Below are positions 45,628 through 54,489 of a DNA stretch of 64,000 nucleotides, in pieces. Within the stretch, counting starts at the first letter, position 1, and each line of letters begins with the position of its first letter. The position numbers were made by a program, and so were the translations under genes. The notes under the pieces are model-generated. The model was given only the letters and a program-made list of their open reading frames with translations, made no database searches and was not told where the DNA came from. The stretch comes from Sulfurovum sp. UBA7648 (GTDB taxonomy: Bacteria; Campylobacterota; Campylobacteria; Campylobacterales; Sulfurovaceae): the NCBI GenBank assembly GCA_002483605.1, contig DLIG01000015.1:71159-135158 (forward strand). Reading direction: 5' to 3'.

Positions 45628-46320
45628 TTATTTTGCTGCCGTGATAAGCGCAGCAAAATTGGCTGCATTAAGCGATGCGCTGCCTACCAATACCCCGTCT
45701 ACATTTTTGATCATAGAGATCTCTTTAATGTTGTCAATATTGACACTTCCGCCATACAAAAGCGGTTTTTGGCTCAATGCTCTTAATGCCTGGTGCGTTG
45801 TGGCTATTTCATGGTTTGTTGCACTCTTGCCAGTACCAATAGCCCAAATAGGTTCATAAGCAAATATTAATTTTTCATAATTAATATCAATGCCGTTAAA
45901 TTGTTCGGCGAGGTAAGCTAGTACGGCATCATTACCTTGTTCCCTTACTTCAAGCGGTTCACCTATACAATAGATAATTTCAAAATTTTGTGATTTATAA
46001 AATTCAAATTTTTTTGCTATATCTTCTGCGGATTCTTTTAGCAATTGTCTTCGTTCGCTATGGCCAATCAAGATCGTTTTGATACCAAATTCTTCTAATT
46101 GCTCTAATCCTATTTCTCCCGTAAATGCACCGTTTGCTGCCGGATATGCATTTTGTGCACCGATAGTTATTTTACCGCAATGCGAAAATAATGCAGTTGA
46201 TGGCGGAAATATATAAAATTTGTCACTTTGGTTATCTGAAATTTGCTGCTCTAGCTGCTCACAATATACCAAAGTTGAAGCTCTAGTGTGATTTGTTTTA
46301 AAATTTGCGGCAAAGATCAT
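45628..46320 (-). CDS. tpiA: Triose-phosphate isomerase
   Basis: 230 residues, slightly short but complete: AANFKTNHT, GHSERRQL, the catalytic Glu in FAYEPIWAIGTG, and LYGGSVN. Interconverts DHAP and GAP. Overlaps pgk by four bases (ATGA). Position 11 KTN keeps the catalytic Lys. Confidence 0.95.
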   Translation of the reverse strand: MIFAANFKTNHTRASTLVYCEQLEQQISDNQSDKFYIFPPSTALFSHCGKITIGAQNAYPAANGAFTGEIGLEQLEEFGIKTILIGHSERRQLLKESAEDIAKKFEFYKSQNFEIIYCIGEPLEVREQGNDAVLAYLAEQFNGIDINYEKLIFAYEPIWAIGTGKSATNHEIATTHQALRALSQKPLLYGGSVNIDNIKEISMIKNVDGVLVGSASLNAANFAALITAAK

Positions 46321-47510
46321 TGAAGTACCGATATGCCCGGAAGTATTTTACCCTCTATTAACTCCAAACTGGCTCCTCCGCCGGTGCTTACAAAGCTCAT
46401 CTCTTCTATATCCCCGGCTCTTGCTGTTACATCGGCCGTATCTCCGCCGCCTACAATGGTAGTGGCATGGCTTTGAGCGATATTGTGGGACATCAAGATG
46501 CTTCCTTTTGAGAATTTGTCTATCTCATAAACACCCATTGGTCCGTTCCATATGATAGTTTGTGCATCGTGCAAAGCTTCTCTAAAAAGTCTGCTGCTGG
46601 CCGGCCCGATATCAAGCCCCATCCATTCTCCTGGTATCTCTTGAGACGGAAGATATTTTATCATAGCCTCGCTGCTAAATTTATCTGCTACTACCAAGTC
46701 GACAGGCAAGTAAAATTTTACGCCTCTTGTCTTTGCTCTTGCCATTATCTTTTTGGCATCTTCGATTAGATCATCTTCTACTATTGATTTGCCGATCTCA
46801 AATCCTTGAGCTTTAAGAAACGTAAACGCCATTCCGCCGCCTATTACGATCTTGTCAACTTTTTCTACAAGGTTTATAAGAGCTTGAAGTTTGCCCGATA
46901 CCTTGCTTCCGCCAACAACAGCTACAAATGGACGGGTTGGATTTTCTATTACTTTACTAAAGAAATTGATCTCTTTATTCATCAAAAAGCCTATACCTCT
47001 ATTTTCCGGCGCAAATTGTTGTGCAAGAGCATATATGGAAGCATGCTTACGGTGACAAGCACCAAAAGCATCATTGATATAAACATCAGCTAGTGATGCC
47101 AACTCTTTAGCAAAATTTTCATCATTGCTTGTCTCTCCAGCTTCATATCTCAGATTTTCAAGGATTAGTATCTCTCCAGCTTTTAAAGCAGCAGCCTTGC
47201 TTTTGGCATCTGGCCCTATGACATCATCTGCAATTTTAACTTCGCCGTTGAGCTTGAGAAGTTTGCGGAGTCTTAATTTTACAGGTTTTAATGAATACTT
47301 CTCTTCATATTTGCCAGGCTCTGGTCTTTCGTAATGTGAAGCCAATATAACTTTGCAATCTCTATCTAGGCAATATCTAATTGTCGGCAATGCCTCCCTG
47401 ATACGTCTGTCATCCGTGATGTTGCCCTCATCATCTTTAGGCACATTAAAATCACATCTTATAAAAACTCTTTTACCGTCTATATTTATATCTTTAATCG
47501 TTTTTGGCAT
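46317..47510 (-). CDS. pgk: Phosphoglycerate kinase
   Basis: 397 residues: RVFIRCDFNVP, ENLRYEAGE, ACHRKHASIYAL, GGSKVSGKLQ and GGGDTADV. Makes ATP from 1,3-bisphosphoglycerate or runs in reverse for gluconeogenesis, as would be expected in an autotroph. Middle gene of gap-pgk-tpiA, ten bases after gap. Confidence 0.96.
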   Translation of the reverse strand: MPKTIKDINIDGKRVFIRCDFNVPKDDEGNITDDRRIREALPTIRYCLDRDCKVILASHYERPEPGKYEEKYSLKPVKLRLRKLLKLNGEVKIADDVIGPDAKSKAAALKAGEILILENLRYEAGETSNDENFAKELASLADVYINDAFGACHRKHASIYALAQQFAPENRGIGFLMNKEINFFSKVIENPTRPFVAVVGGSKVSGKLQALINLVEKVDKIVIGGGMAFTFLKAQGFEIGKSIVEDDLIEDAKKIMARAKTRGVKFYLPVDLVVADKFSSEAMIKYLPSQEIPGEWMGLDIGPASSRLFREALHDAQTIIWNGPMGVYEIDKFSKGSILMSHNIAQSHATTIVGGGDTADVTARAGDIEEMSFVSTGGGASLELIEGKILPGISVLQ

Positions 47511-47520
47511 ATATAATTCT

Positions 47521-48519
47521 CTATTTTTTACTTACTAGTATTGCTAAATCAACCAATCGGCAAGAGTATCCCCACTCATTATCGTACCAAGAGAGAACTT
47601 TGACCATATTATCGCCTATTACTTGTATGGTATCCATTGCTACAACCGTGCTGGTCTCTTCGCCTATAAAATCGGTTGAAACCCTATATTCGTTGTCAAT
47701 ACCCAAGATCCCTTTATGGGTGGTTTTGCTTGCTGTTTCAAAAGCTTGTTTGACATCGTCAAGTGTGATATTTTTTTCTAATGTTACTGTCAAATCTACG
47801 ATCGAAACATCAGCAGTCGGAACTCTTATTGATTGTCCGTTAAGTTTGCCGTTAAGTTTTGGCAATACTTTGCCTATAGCCTTGGCAGCACCAGTTGTAG
47901 TAGGCACCAAGTTGGCTGCACCTGCTCGCCCTTTTCTCATATCTTTTTTGCTTGGCTTATGATCAAGTATCGGCTGTGAACTTGTATAACTATGAATCGT
48001 TGTCATAAGGCCTTTTTTGATACCGAAATTATCATCAAGTACTTTTACAAGCGGAGCTAGGCCGTTGGTGGTACAACTTGCATTTGAGATAATGCTTTCA
48101 CCTTTGTATTCATTTTCATTGGCACCGATAACATAAGTAGCAGTATCATCTTTTGCCGGAGCAGAAAAGATAACTTTTTTAACACCGTTAGCAAGATACG
48201 GCTGTACGCTCTGGGCTGTTAAAAATGCACCTGTACACTCTAGAACGATCTCTGCTCCATGGCTTGCGAAATCAAGTTGTGCAGGATCTCTGCTGTCTAA
48301 TATTTTTGCTTTTGTATTGCCCATATGTATAAAACCGTCAACAACTTTGACGTCATCTCTAGTACCGTGTACACTATCATATTTCAATCCATACTCGATA
48401 GTCTCATCAGATCCGCTTACATTGACTGCCACCAATTCTATATCGTCTCTATCAGATATAATTTTAGCTACACATTTGCCGATTCTTCCCAATCCATTGA
48501 TTGCGACTTTGACTGCCAT
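47521..48519 (-). CDS. gap: Glyceraldehyde-3-phosphate dehydrogenase
   Basis: 332 residues: NGLGRIGK (nucleotide fold), the catalytic SNASCTTNGLAPL, and WYDNEWGYSCRLVDL. First gene of the operon; GGAGAAAG precedes ATG. Divergent from nadD with 66 bases between. Confidence 0.96.
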   Translation of the reverse strand: MAVKVAINGLGRIGKCVAKIISDRDDIELVAVNVSGSDETIEYGLKYDSVHGTRDDVKVVDGFIHMGNTKAKILDSRDPAQLDFASHGAEIVLECTGAFLTAQSVQPYLANGVKKVIFSAPAKDDTATYVIGANENEYKGESIISNASCTTNGLAPLVKVLDDNFGIKKGLMTTIHSYTSSQPILDHKPSKKDMRKGRAGAANLVPTTTGAAKAIGKVLPKLNGKLNGQSIRVPTADVSIVDLTVTLEKNITLDDVKQAFETASKTTHKGILGIDNEYRVSTDFIGEETSTVVAMDTIQVIGDNMVKVLSWYDNEWGYSCRLVDLAILVSKK

Positions 48520-48585
48520 ACTTTCTCCTAAGCTTATGAATATTATGATAGAATTTCATTATTCTACAATAAATGAGGTTATTTT

Positions 48586-49140
48586 TTGGTTAAAAAGGAC
48601 AAAGCCGTAGCGGCTGTTTTGGGTGGTAGTTTCGATCCTCCGCACTTAGGACACCAAGAAATAGTACGTGAAGTATTGAAAAAATTTGATATTGACTATC
48701 TCTTGATACTTCCTGTATACCAAAATCCGTTTAAGGCTGCGCCGTTTGCACCGGCAATGCAGCGTTTGTTATGGTGCAAAAAAGTATTTGATAATGAACA
48801 TGTTATCGTAGATCCTTATGAGATAGATAATAAGATCTGCTATACTTATCAAAGTATAGAGCATTTTAGATCTTTGTATGATGTTCGTTATCTCATAATA
48901 GGAGCAGATAATTTAGAAAAAATAACTTTATGGCGTAATTTTGAGTGGTTAAATGATACAATCACATGGATAGTAGTTACTAGAGGAGATAACTCCTTGA
49001 ATACTGCAGCTTTACGCTCATTTAAAGTGCTTCATATCGATAATGCTGTTAGTTCTACTTTGATAAGAGAGAATATGGATCTAGCCAATGTAGATGAAAA
49101 AATAAGAGATGAAGTTAAAACATATTTTGAGAACTATTAA
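48586..49140 (+). CDS. nadD: Nicotinate-nucleotide adenylyltransferase
   Basis: 184 residues. GGSFDPPHLGHQEIV is the nucleotidyltransferase motif and SSTLIRE the C-terminal one. Makes deamido-NAD. Starts at TTG (48586), with GAGG at 48575-48578; no nearer ATG keeps the motif in place. Confidence 0.93.
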   Translation: MVKKDKAVAAVLGGSFDPPHLGHQEIVREVLKKFDIDYLLILPVYQNPFKAAPFAPAMQRLLWCKKVFDNEHVIVDPYEIDNKICYTYQSIEHFRSLYDVRYLIIGADNLEKITLWRNFEWLNDTITWIVVTRGDNSLNTAALRSFKVLHIDNAVSSTLIRENMDLANVDEKIRDEVKTYFENY

Positions 49141-49158
49141 TATAAAACAAGGAAACAA

Positions 49159-49494
49159 ATGACATTAGATGAAAGAATAGATAAAATAGTAAAAGTATTA
49201 GACGATAAAAAAGCCGAAGATATAGAGGTTTTCAATCTTGATGATGCCGATTATATCGCCAAAAGAGTTGTAATTGCCAATTCTCTTGGCGGTAAGCATA
49301 CTGCGGCACTCTTTGATCATTTAAAAACTGAATTAAAGCCTTTAGGCGAAGAATTTATAGGCTCAGATGTCAGCGATGAGTGGGTAGTAGCTGATATGGG
49401 CGATATACTTGTACATATCATGATACCGCAGTATCGTCAGCGATATTCATTGGAAGCTTTTTTGAGCGAACTAACGGCTAAAAAAGCCGAGTAA
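49159..49494 (+). CDS. rsfS: Ribosome silencing factor RsfS
   Basis: 111 residues: DIEVFNLDD, VVIANSLGGKH, and DEWVVADMGDILVHIM, YRQRYSLEAF are the RsfS signature. Binds uL14 and blocks subunit joining when nutrients are scarce. Cotranscribed with nadD, the common pairing. Confidence 0.93.
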   Translation: MTLDERIDKIVKVLDDKKAEDIEVFNLDDADYIAKRVVIANSLGGKHTAALFDHLKTELKPLGEEFIGSDVSDEWVVADMGDILVHIMIPQYRQRYSLEAFLSELTAKKAE

Positions 49495-49534
49495 TTATTA
49501 CTGTTGCGATCATATCATAGTAACATGGTTTAGT

Positions 49535-49561
49535 GCGGGTCTGATAACCCGCCGTTTTATT
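49535..49561 (+). terminator. Rho-independent terminator after rsfS
   Basis: GCGGGT-CTGATA-ACCCGC then CGTTTTATTAT, a GC-rich 6-bp stem followed by a T-rich run, 40 bases past the rsfS stop. Confidence 0.75.
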
Positions 49562-49630
49562 ATAATTGTGCGCTAGACAACGAACCATACAAAATTATAT
49601 GTAGCAAGAAAAACACCTTCATTTCTTTAT

Positions 49631-49760
49631 ACTTTTCTTTTTAAAAAGAAAAGTAACCAAAGAAAATCATCATCCGAATAATATCGTTTACGGCATATTT
49701 CATGCTAACCGCTTTGAAATATTGCCTACTTACAATGATGCTCGGACGATATTGTTTTAT
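49631..49760. repeat. Hairpin repeat family 1, copy A
   Basis: Starts with the perfect palindrome CTTTTCTTTTT/AAAAAGAAAAG, then outer arms ATCATCC and GGACGAT, and an inner stem GGCATATTTCA / TGAAATATTGCC with one bulge. Related copies lie at 53323, 55408 and 56214. About 70 bases are nearly the same as in copy D. Confidence 0.75.
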
Positions 49761-49767
49761 ATAAAAC

Positions 49768-49833
49768 GTCATTCCGTGCTTTGAGCTGGAATCCATATAA
49801 AAAGAGTGGATACCAAATCAAGTTCGGTATGAC
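49768..49833 (-). repeat. GTCAT double-hairpin repeat family 3, reverse copy
   Basis: Read on the minus strand this holds GTCATACCGAACTTGATT and a second palindrome ending GCACGGAATGAC, the same order as at 56439-56502. It fills the gap between rsfS and argS together with the family 1 copy. Confidence 0.7.
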
Positions 49834-49855
49834 AAAAGTGTGAACGTAATTCCGG

Positions 49856-51550
49856 CTATAGTTTTTCAACTACCTCGATACCTAGTATTGACAGACCTTG
49901 CTTTATAATTTTTGCTGTAAGATCAGCTAGCAGCAATCTGCTTATTTTTATTTCATCGTTTTCTTTCAGTATAGGGCTTAATTCATAAAACTGCATAAAT
50001 ACGGTTGCTAGCTCATACAGATAACCGGTCAAATAATTTGGCATGGCATCGTTTGCAGTTTTTGTGAGTATGTCGTCAAATTCCAAAAGCGCCAAGCCAA
50101 GTTTATGCTCTACATCGCTTTGTATATTGATCTCTCCGTCTAGCTCTCCATCAAAACGACGCAATATACTTTGTATCCTAGCATAGGCATACTGCATATA
50201 AAGAGCTGTATTGCCGTCAAAGCTCAGCATCTTGTCCCAATCAAATATATAATTTGATTCACGATTTACTGACAGATCTGCATATTTCAAAGCCCCGATC
50301 CCGACCGCTTTAGCAATGTGTTCTAAAGCATTGCTATCTAGTTGTTCTCTGCTTGATATTGTATCCTTGGCTCTAACTATCGCTTCATCAAGCAAATGTA
50401 TCAATTTTACCGTTCCGCCATCTCTAGTTTTGAACGGTTTGCCTGACCTGTCCATCATCGTACCAAAAGCTATATGTTCCAAGCTTGTATCAGTTCCCAC
50501 AAAACCCGCTTCTTTGCTGACCCAAAATACTTGGCGAAAATGTTCACTTTGTCTCGCATCTACCACATAACAGATGCGTTTCGCACCGAGTATTTGGTTT
50601 CTATATTTCAGTGCAGCTAAGTCTGTAGTGGCATATAGGTATCCGCCATCACTTTTTTGGACAATGATAGGTACATCATTGTTTGGTAAAAATACGCATT
50701 TTGCACCATCGCTTATAGTTATGAGGCCTTTTGTTTCAAGGTCATTGATGATCTGCGGAAGCATTTCATTATATGAACTTTCAGCTTTAACGTCATTTTT
50801 TGTAAGCTTGATCCCGAGTTTGTCGTAAACTTCTTCGCAATGCTCCAGTGAAGTATCTATGAATTTTTGCCACAATTCAAGGCAATGGCCATCTCCGCTT
50901 TGTATCTTTACTACATATTCTCTTGCTTTATTTGCAAATGAAGCATCACTATCAAATTTGGCTTTAGCCAGTTTATAAAAATGCTCAAGATCTTTGAGCT
51001 CTTCATAGGATCTGCCTTCGCTTTGGATCTCTTCGAGATATGCTATAAGCATACCAAATTGTGTACCCCAATCTCCAATATGGTTTTGGCGTATCACATC
51101 ATAACCCAAAAATTCAAATAGATTTGCAAGCGTATCACCTATAATGGTAGAACGAAGATGTCCTACATGCATCTCTTTTGCCATATTTGGCCCAGAGTAG
51201 TCTACTACGATTTTTTCATTTTTTTTATCTTTGGATATGCCTAGGTTTTTATCTTTAGATATTGCATTGAGTTCTCTTGAGAGCCAATTGTTATTTATCC
51301 AGATATTGATAAACCCGGGTCCTGCTATTTCTACTTTTTCTATAGTATTTGATTTGATATGTTTGCATATATCAGCAGCAATTTCTCTAGGATTGGTGCC
51401 AAGTGATTTGGCTAGACCCATGGCACCGTTATATTGGAAATCACCAAACTCTTTTCTAGTAGCGTTTGTTACGCTCAGAGTCGGTGCATTGATATTGGCT
51501 TCTTGAAGTGCTGATGATATGATGGTGTTTATTGTTGTTTTAAGTTTCAT
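49856..51550 (-). CDS. argS: Arginyl-tRNA synthetase
   Basis: 564 residues. HVGHLRSTIIGD is the HIGH-type motif, GTMMDRSGKPFKTRDG replaces KMSK as usual in ArgS, and the N-terminal Add-1 and C-terminal anticodon-binding DALR-type domain (MQYAYARIQSIL) are present. End of the leftward gmk-tatA-argS run. Confidence 0.96.
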   Translation of the reverse strand: MKLKTTINTIISSALQEANINAPTLSVTNATRKEFGDFQYNGAMGLAKSLGTNPREIAADICKHIKSNTIEKVEIAGPGFINIWINNNWLSRELNAISKDKNLGISKDKKNEKIVVDYSGPNMAKEMHVGHLRSTIIGDTLANLFEFLGYDVIRQNHIGDWGTQFGMLIAYLEEIQSEGRSYEELKDLEHFYKLAKAKFDSDASFANKAREYVVKIQSGDGHCLELWQKFIDTSLEHCEEVYDKLGIKLTKNDVKAESSYNEMLPQIINDLETKGLITISDGAKCVFLPNNDVPIIVQKSDGGYLYATTDLAALKYRNQILGAKRICYVVDARQSEHFRQVFWVSKEAGFVGTDTSLEHIAFGTMMDRSGKPFKTRDGGTVKLIHLLDEAIVRAKDTISSREQLDSNALEHIAKAVGIGALKYADLSVNRESNYIFDWDKMLSFDGNTALYMQYAYARIQSILRRFDGELDGEINIQSDVEHKLGLALLEFDDILTKTANDAMPNYLTGYLYELATVFMQFYELSPILKENDEIKISRLLLADLTAKIIKQGLSILGIEVVEKL

Positions 51551-51592
51551 AAATGATTCGTATGTAAATAAAGCTAAGTTGCTAAAGCAACA

Positions 51593-51826
51593 TTAGCTAT
51601 TTTGAGTAGTTTTATCAGTTTTAGTTTCTGATTTAGTCTCTGATTTTTCTGTAGCAGCTATCTCTTTTGTGTCAGTTTTTTTTTCTTCATCTTCATTGAC
51701 CGCTTCTTTGAAGTTTTTGATCCCTTGTCCTAATCCTTTTGCAAGTTCAGGTATTTTTTTCGCTCCAAAAAGAAGCACAATTACAGCCAATACTATAAGC
51801 CAATGCGTGATACTAAATGATCCCAT
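51593..51826 (-). CDS. tatA: Twin-arginine translocase subunit TatA
   Basis: 77 residues: one N-terminal helix (HWLIVLAVIVLLFGAKKIPELAKGLGQGI), the hinge and amphipathic helix, then an acidic/Lys/Thr-rich tail. Forms the Tat pore; tatBC are not in the window. It could serve the HiPIP with its twin-arginine leader. Confidence 0.93.
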   Translation of the reverse strand: MGSFSITHWLIVLAVIVLLFGAKKIPELAKGLGQGIKNFKEAVNEDEEKKTDTKEIAATEKSETKSETKTDKTTQNS

Positions 51827-51872
51827 TTTATTTCCTTTGTGGTAATTCTAGGGGCATTATACCCCATTTTGT

Positions 51873-52475
51873 CTAATTTTTCCAAGATTTGACTATATTG
51901 TCTATCTCGATATAACTTCTTTTAAGCCTAGCGGCATTTGATATAGCAATAAACTCTTTAGTTGCTTGCTCAATAGTGTCATTAATAATGACAAAATCAA
52001 ACTCTTTAATAGATTCTATCTCTTTTTTGGCATTAGTTATGCGTCTTTGTATAATACTGTCATCATCAAGCGAACGAATGTTTAACCTGCGTTCTAGCTC
52101 ACCTAGAGTAGGCGGTGTTATAAAGATAGAAGTAGTGATATCGTCGAGTTTTTCACGTACTAGCTTATGGCCTTGTACATCTATATCGAAGATGACCAAT
52201 TTTCCCTCGTTTAAAGCTTCATTCACAGGCTTTAATGATGTGCCGTAATAGTTGTCATGTACTTTTGCATATTCCAAAAAATTACCTGCTTGTATATCAG
52301 CTTCGAACTCTTCTTTGCTAACAAAATAATACTCTTTGCCGTGTATTTCACCGTTTCTTGGAGCTCTTGTTGTTGTAGATATTGAAAAGTAATAACTGCC
52401 TATATATGGCGCGGCGTTATTTATAATAGTGCTTTTGCCCGCTCCGCTAGGGCCTGATAGTACCAAGATAGCCAT
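51873..52475 (-). CDS. gmk: Guanylate kinase
   Basis: 200 residues from the ATG at 52475, which shares a base with the previous stop (TGATG); a TTG three bases earlier is also possible. LSGPSGAGKSTI P-loop, TTRAPRNGEIHGKEYYFV and DIDVQG are typical. Converts GMP to GDP. Confidence 0.95.
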   Translation of the reverse strand: MAILVLSGPSGAGKSTIINNAAPYIGSYYFSISTTTRAPRNGEIHGKEYYFVSKEEFEADIQAGNFLEYAKVHDNYYGTSLKPVNEALNEGKLVIFDIDVQGHKLVREKLDDITTSIFITPPTLGELERRLNIRSLDDDSIIQRRITNAKKEIESIKEFDFVIINDTIEQATKEFIAISNAARLKRSYIEIDNIVKSWKN

Positions 52476-53041
52476 CAAGACTCTTTTGGGAAACGGATAC
52501 TAAAAGTGATCTCGGCTCCCTTTAGAAGTTTTTTAAGTTTTTTTGGTTTCATTTTTAGGAGTGCCATTAATATTCTTTTTTCTTTCGTCTCTTCGCTTTT
52601 GCCAAATACATAAGATAAATTATCTTCATATATCTGATTATCAGAAGTTAGATCCGGTTTTTCTAGAAGCTCTTTTATCTTATATATGTCATCGCTGTTT
52701 AAAATATTATTGTTTATTGATTTAAGTAGTATTGCTTCGTTTGATAAGCTGGAATTGATCAAATTAAACAGCTGTGTGGGTAAAAATGGCTTTGCAAGAG
52801 TCTTATATGTATGTGATTCATCGGAGAATTTTTTTATATTGGTCAATAATATCACATTCTTATTCGATATTATCTGTTCCATATCTGCATTATAGCAACT
52901 ATCATCTATAATAAACATATCATAATCTTCATTGATGATATTTACATCTTCTGTTTCGATTATTTTATAGTCTGTATCTTTTATGGAGAGTTCAATTAGT
53001 TTTGAAACAACAGGATTTTTGTTAATAAGTACTATCTTCAT
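52475..53041 (-). CDS. Unknown protein with degenerate receiver-like N-terminus
   Basis: About 188 residues from the ATG at 53041, a better start than 53110, whose leader would be odd. Residues 1-105 look like a response-regulator receiver: a beta strand MKIVLINK, an acidic FIIDDSC at the phospho-acceptor place, and KPFLPTQLFNLI with the conserved Lys-Pro. The first acidic pair is missing. Residues 110-188 are Lys/Glu-rich helices of unknown kind. No DNA-binding domain is seen. Overlaps gmk and lies after tRNA-Arg. Confidence 0.6.
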   Translation of the reverse strand: MKIVLINKNPVVSKLIELSIKDTDYKIIETEDVNIINEDYDMFIIDDSCYNADMEQIISNKNVILLTNIKKFSDESHTYKTLAKPFLPTQLFNLINSSLSNEAILLKSINNNILNSDDIYKIKELLEKPDLTSDNQIYEDNLSYVFGKSEETKEKRILMALLKMKPKKLKKLLKGAEITFSIRFPKES

Positions 53042-53102
53042 ACTAATAAATCCTTTATAAATCTTTTGAAAATATTGTAGTATAAATTTGATTAAAAAGA
53101 GA

Positions 53103-53179
53103 TGGTACACCCATCAGGATTCGAACCTGAGACCTTCGGTACCGCAAACCGATGCTCTATCCAGCTAAGCTATGGATGC
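53103..53179 (-). tRNA. tRNA-Arg (anticodon GCG)
   Basis: 77 bases on the minus strand with acceptor GCATCCA/TGGGTGT, anticodon stem TCGGT/ACCGA and loop TTGCGGT, T arm GGTTCGAATCC and encoded CCA. First pair is G-U. A TATAAT (53206-53201) lies 22 bases upstream of the 5' end. The G34 anticodon reads CGC and CGU without inosine. Confidence 0.93.
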
Positions 53180-53322
53180 ACAATATATTGTAGAAGTGAA
53201 ATTATAGCGCAATATGCTTAAATCATTCTTCTCTTCGGTACAAAAGTCATTCCTGCGAATTATTACTTATTCTTGCCCCCATGTTTGCTGTGGAAACGGA
53301 CATCTAAGCATCATTTTTATTT

Positions 53323-53434
53323 GTCACTTTTTTAGAAAAAGTAACCAAAAAGCGTCATCCTCGCAAACCGCTAGAGCTTGTGTATGCACTACTGCCACAA
53401 GCTCTGCTTTTCGAGTGCTTGGATGACATTATTA
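53323..53434. repeat. Hairpin repeat family 1, copy B
   Basis: Palindromic lead ACTTTTTT/AAAAAGT, outer arms GTCATCC and GGATGAC, next CTCG and CGAG, and inner stem AGAGCTTGTG/CACAAGCTCT. The inner stem is unlike copies A, C and D in sequence but pairs fully. Confidence 0.72.
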
Positions 53435-53466
53435 CAAAATATTTTGTCATGTTGATGCAAGTTTAT

Positions 53467-54186
53467 TTACATCCGTTTTCTCATCAGATCCATTGGCTCA
53501 AACAGCTCTATGGCTTTTGGATTGGATATAAACGATAAATTGTAAGGATGTTCGAGCTCTATGGCTTCAAATGTTGAAATATTGGGTATTTCTTTGTACA
53601 GCTCTTTGGCAAAATTGCCAAATAATATGAGTTTTACTTTATTGTTATCAAGTGATGACAATAGATCTACTATAAAAGGCTGCCAGGCTTTAGCATGATA
53701 TTTAGAGCTTTTTTTATCTGTAAAAACAAGAGCAGTATTAAGCAGCAGTACACCGTTTTTTTCAAAGTTATTTCTAAGTTCTTCAACTGAGTTTATGAGA
53801 TTTGTCTTGTTTATATTTTCTATAGCTTTTGGTGATGTGTCATCAATACTCAAGTCTCCTCTGGCAACCAGAGCCATTTTTATAAAATTTCTTAAGCTTG
53901 TTGCGCGATTGACCTCTTTGGATAGAGTCCCGCCTGAGCTAAAAATATCTTTGACACCGCCGTCTATAAAGGCGTAACCGGTCGCGCTCACCTCCCTAGG
54001 ATATGGATCTTGTCCAAAAAGTACATATTTGACATCATTTTTTGATAGAGTTTTAAATGCATTGAGCATATTTTCTTTTTTGGGTATGTAGCTATTATCG
54101 TTTTTTAAAAATTTTATATATGAATCATTCAGAGATCCAAGATCGAGATTCCATGAACTATCTATATTGTCTATTGCATTTTTCAT
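53467..54186 (-). CDS. Uracil-DNA glycosylase-like protein with altered motifs
   Basis: 239 residues. VLFGQDPYP at 55-63 matches UDG motif A (GQDPYH), with the catalytic Asp kept and the His changed to Pro. Motif B is EHPYNLSF in place of HPSPLS, keeping the His. The rest (LLLNTALVFT, WQPFIVDLLSSL) follows the UDG fold. It may excise uracil or a related base with altered specificity. Family 1 membership is likely, not certain. Confidence 0.75.
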   Translation of the reverse strand: MKNAIDNIDSSWNLDLGSLNDSYIKFLKNDNSYIPKKENMLNAFKTLSKNDVKYVLFGQDPYPREVSATGYAFIDGGVKDIFSSGGTLSKEVNRATSLRNFIKMALVARGDLSIDDTSPKAIENINKTNLINSVEELRNNFEKNGVLLLNTALVFTDKKSSKYHAKAWQPFIVDLLSSLDNNKVKLILFGNFAKELYKEIPNISTFEAIELEHPYNLSFISNPKAIELFEPMDLMRKRM

Positions 54187-54212
54187 TTTAACTCTTTTGT
54201 CATTATGTCAAT

Positions 54213-54281
54213 CTCGTTCCCATCGTCCTCGATGGGAATGCATACCATTATGCACTTTCACGCAGGGCATGGGAGCGAGAG
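54213..54281. repeat. CTCGTTCCC cruciform repeat family 2, copy 1
   Basis: Inner palindrome CCCATCGTCCTCGATGGG and outer arms CTCGTTCCCA and TGGGAGCGAG. A second copy is at 56342-56425 with a longer middle. Confidence 0.75.
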
Positions 54282-54313
54282 AGGACAATATTATAGCGGA
54301 ATTATAGACTCCC

Positions 54314-54340
54314 GTCATACCGAACTTGATTCGGTATCCA
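54314..54340. repeat. GTCAT palindrome repeat family 3, short copy
   Basis: ATACCGAA-CTTGA-TTCGGTAT is a perfect 8-bp stem inside GTCAT...CCA, identical over this stretch to the start of the copy at 56439. Confidence 0.75.
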
Positions 54341-54489
54341 TGGATTTGTCCGGCGGCAGTCTCTTTGAGACATCGCCTTTGGTTCCGAACCGACAAACGA
54401 CAAGCAGTTGTCGTTTTATTATCGGCTCTCATCTTCGCATGAAAGACAAAGATGCTTAATTTATTTAGCATAATAAAAAATCGATTATC

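Larger units (their letters stand above)
54187..54489. other. Repeat-filled gap between the UDG-like gene and mqnP
   Basis: 303 bases with no supported gene. It holds a CTCGTTCCC cruciform repeat (54213-54281) and one GTCATACCGAAC palindrome (54314-54340). Frames running through it are made of repeat sequence. Confidence 0.7.

Noticed and set aside
53214..53426. 70-residue ORF after tRNA-Arg
   Set aside because: Covers hairpin repeat copy B, no start signal.
54205..54471. ORFs on both strands in the gap after the UDG-like gene
   Set aside because: They are translations of palindromic repeats (families 2 and 3), with no ribosome site or known motif.
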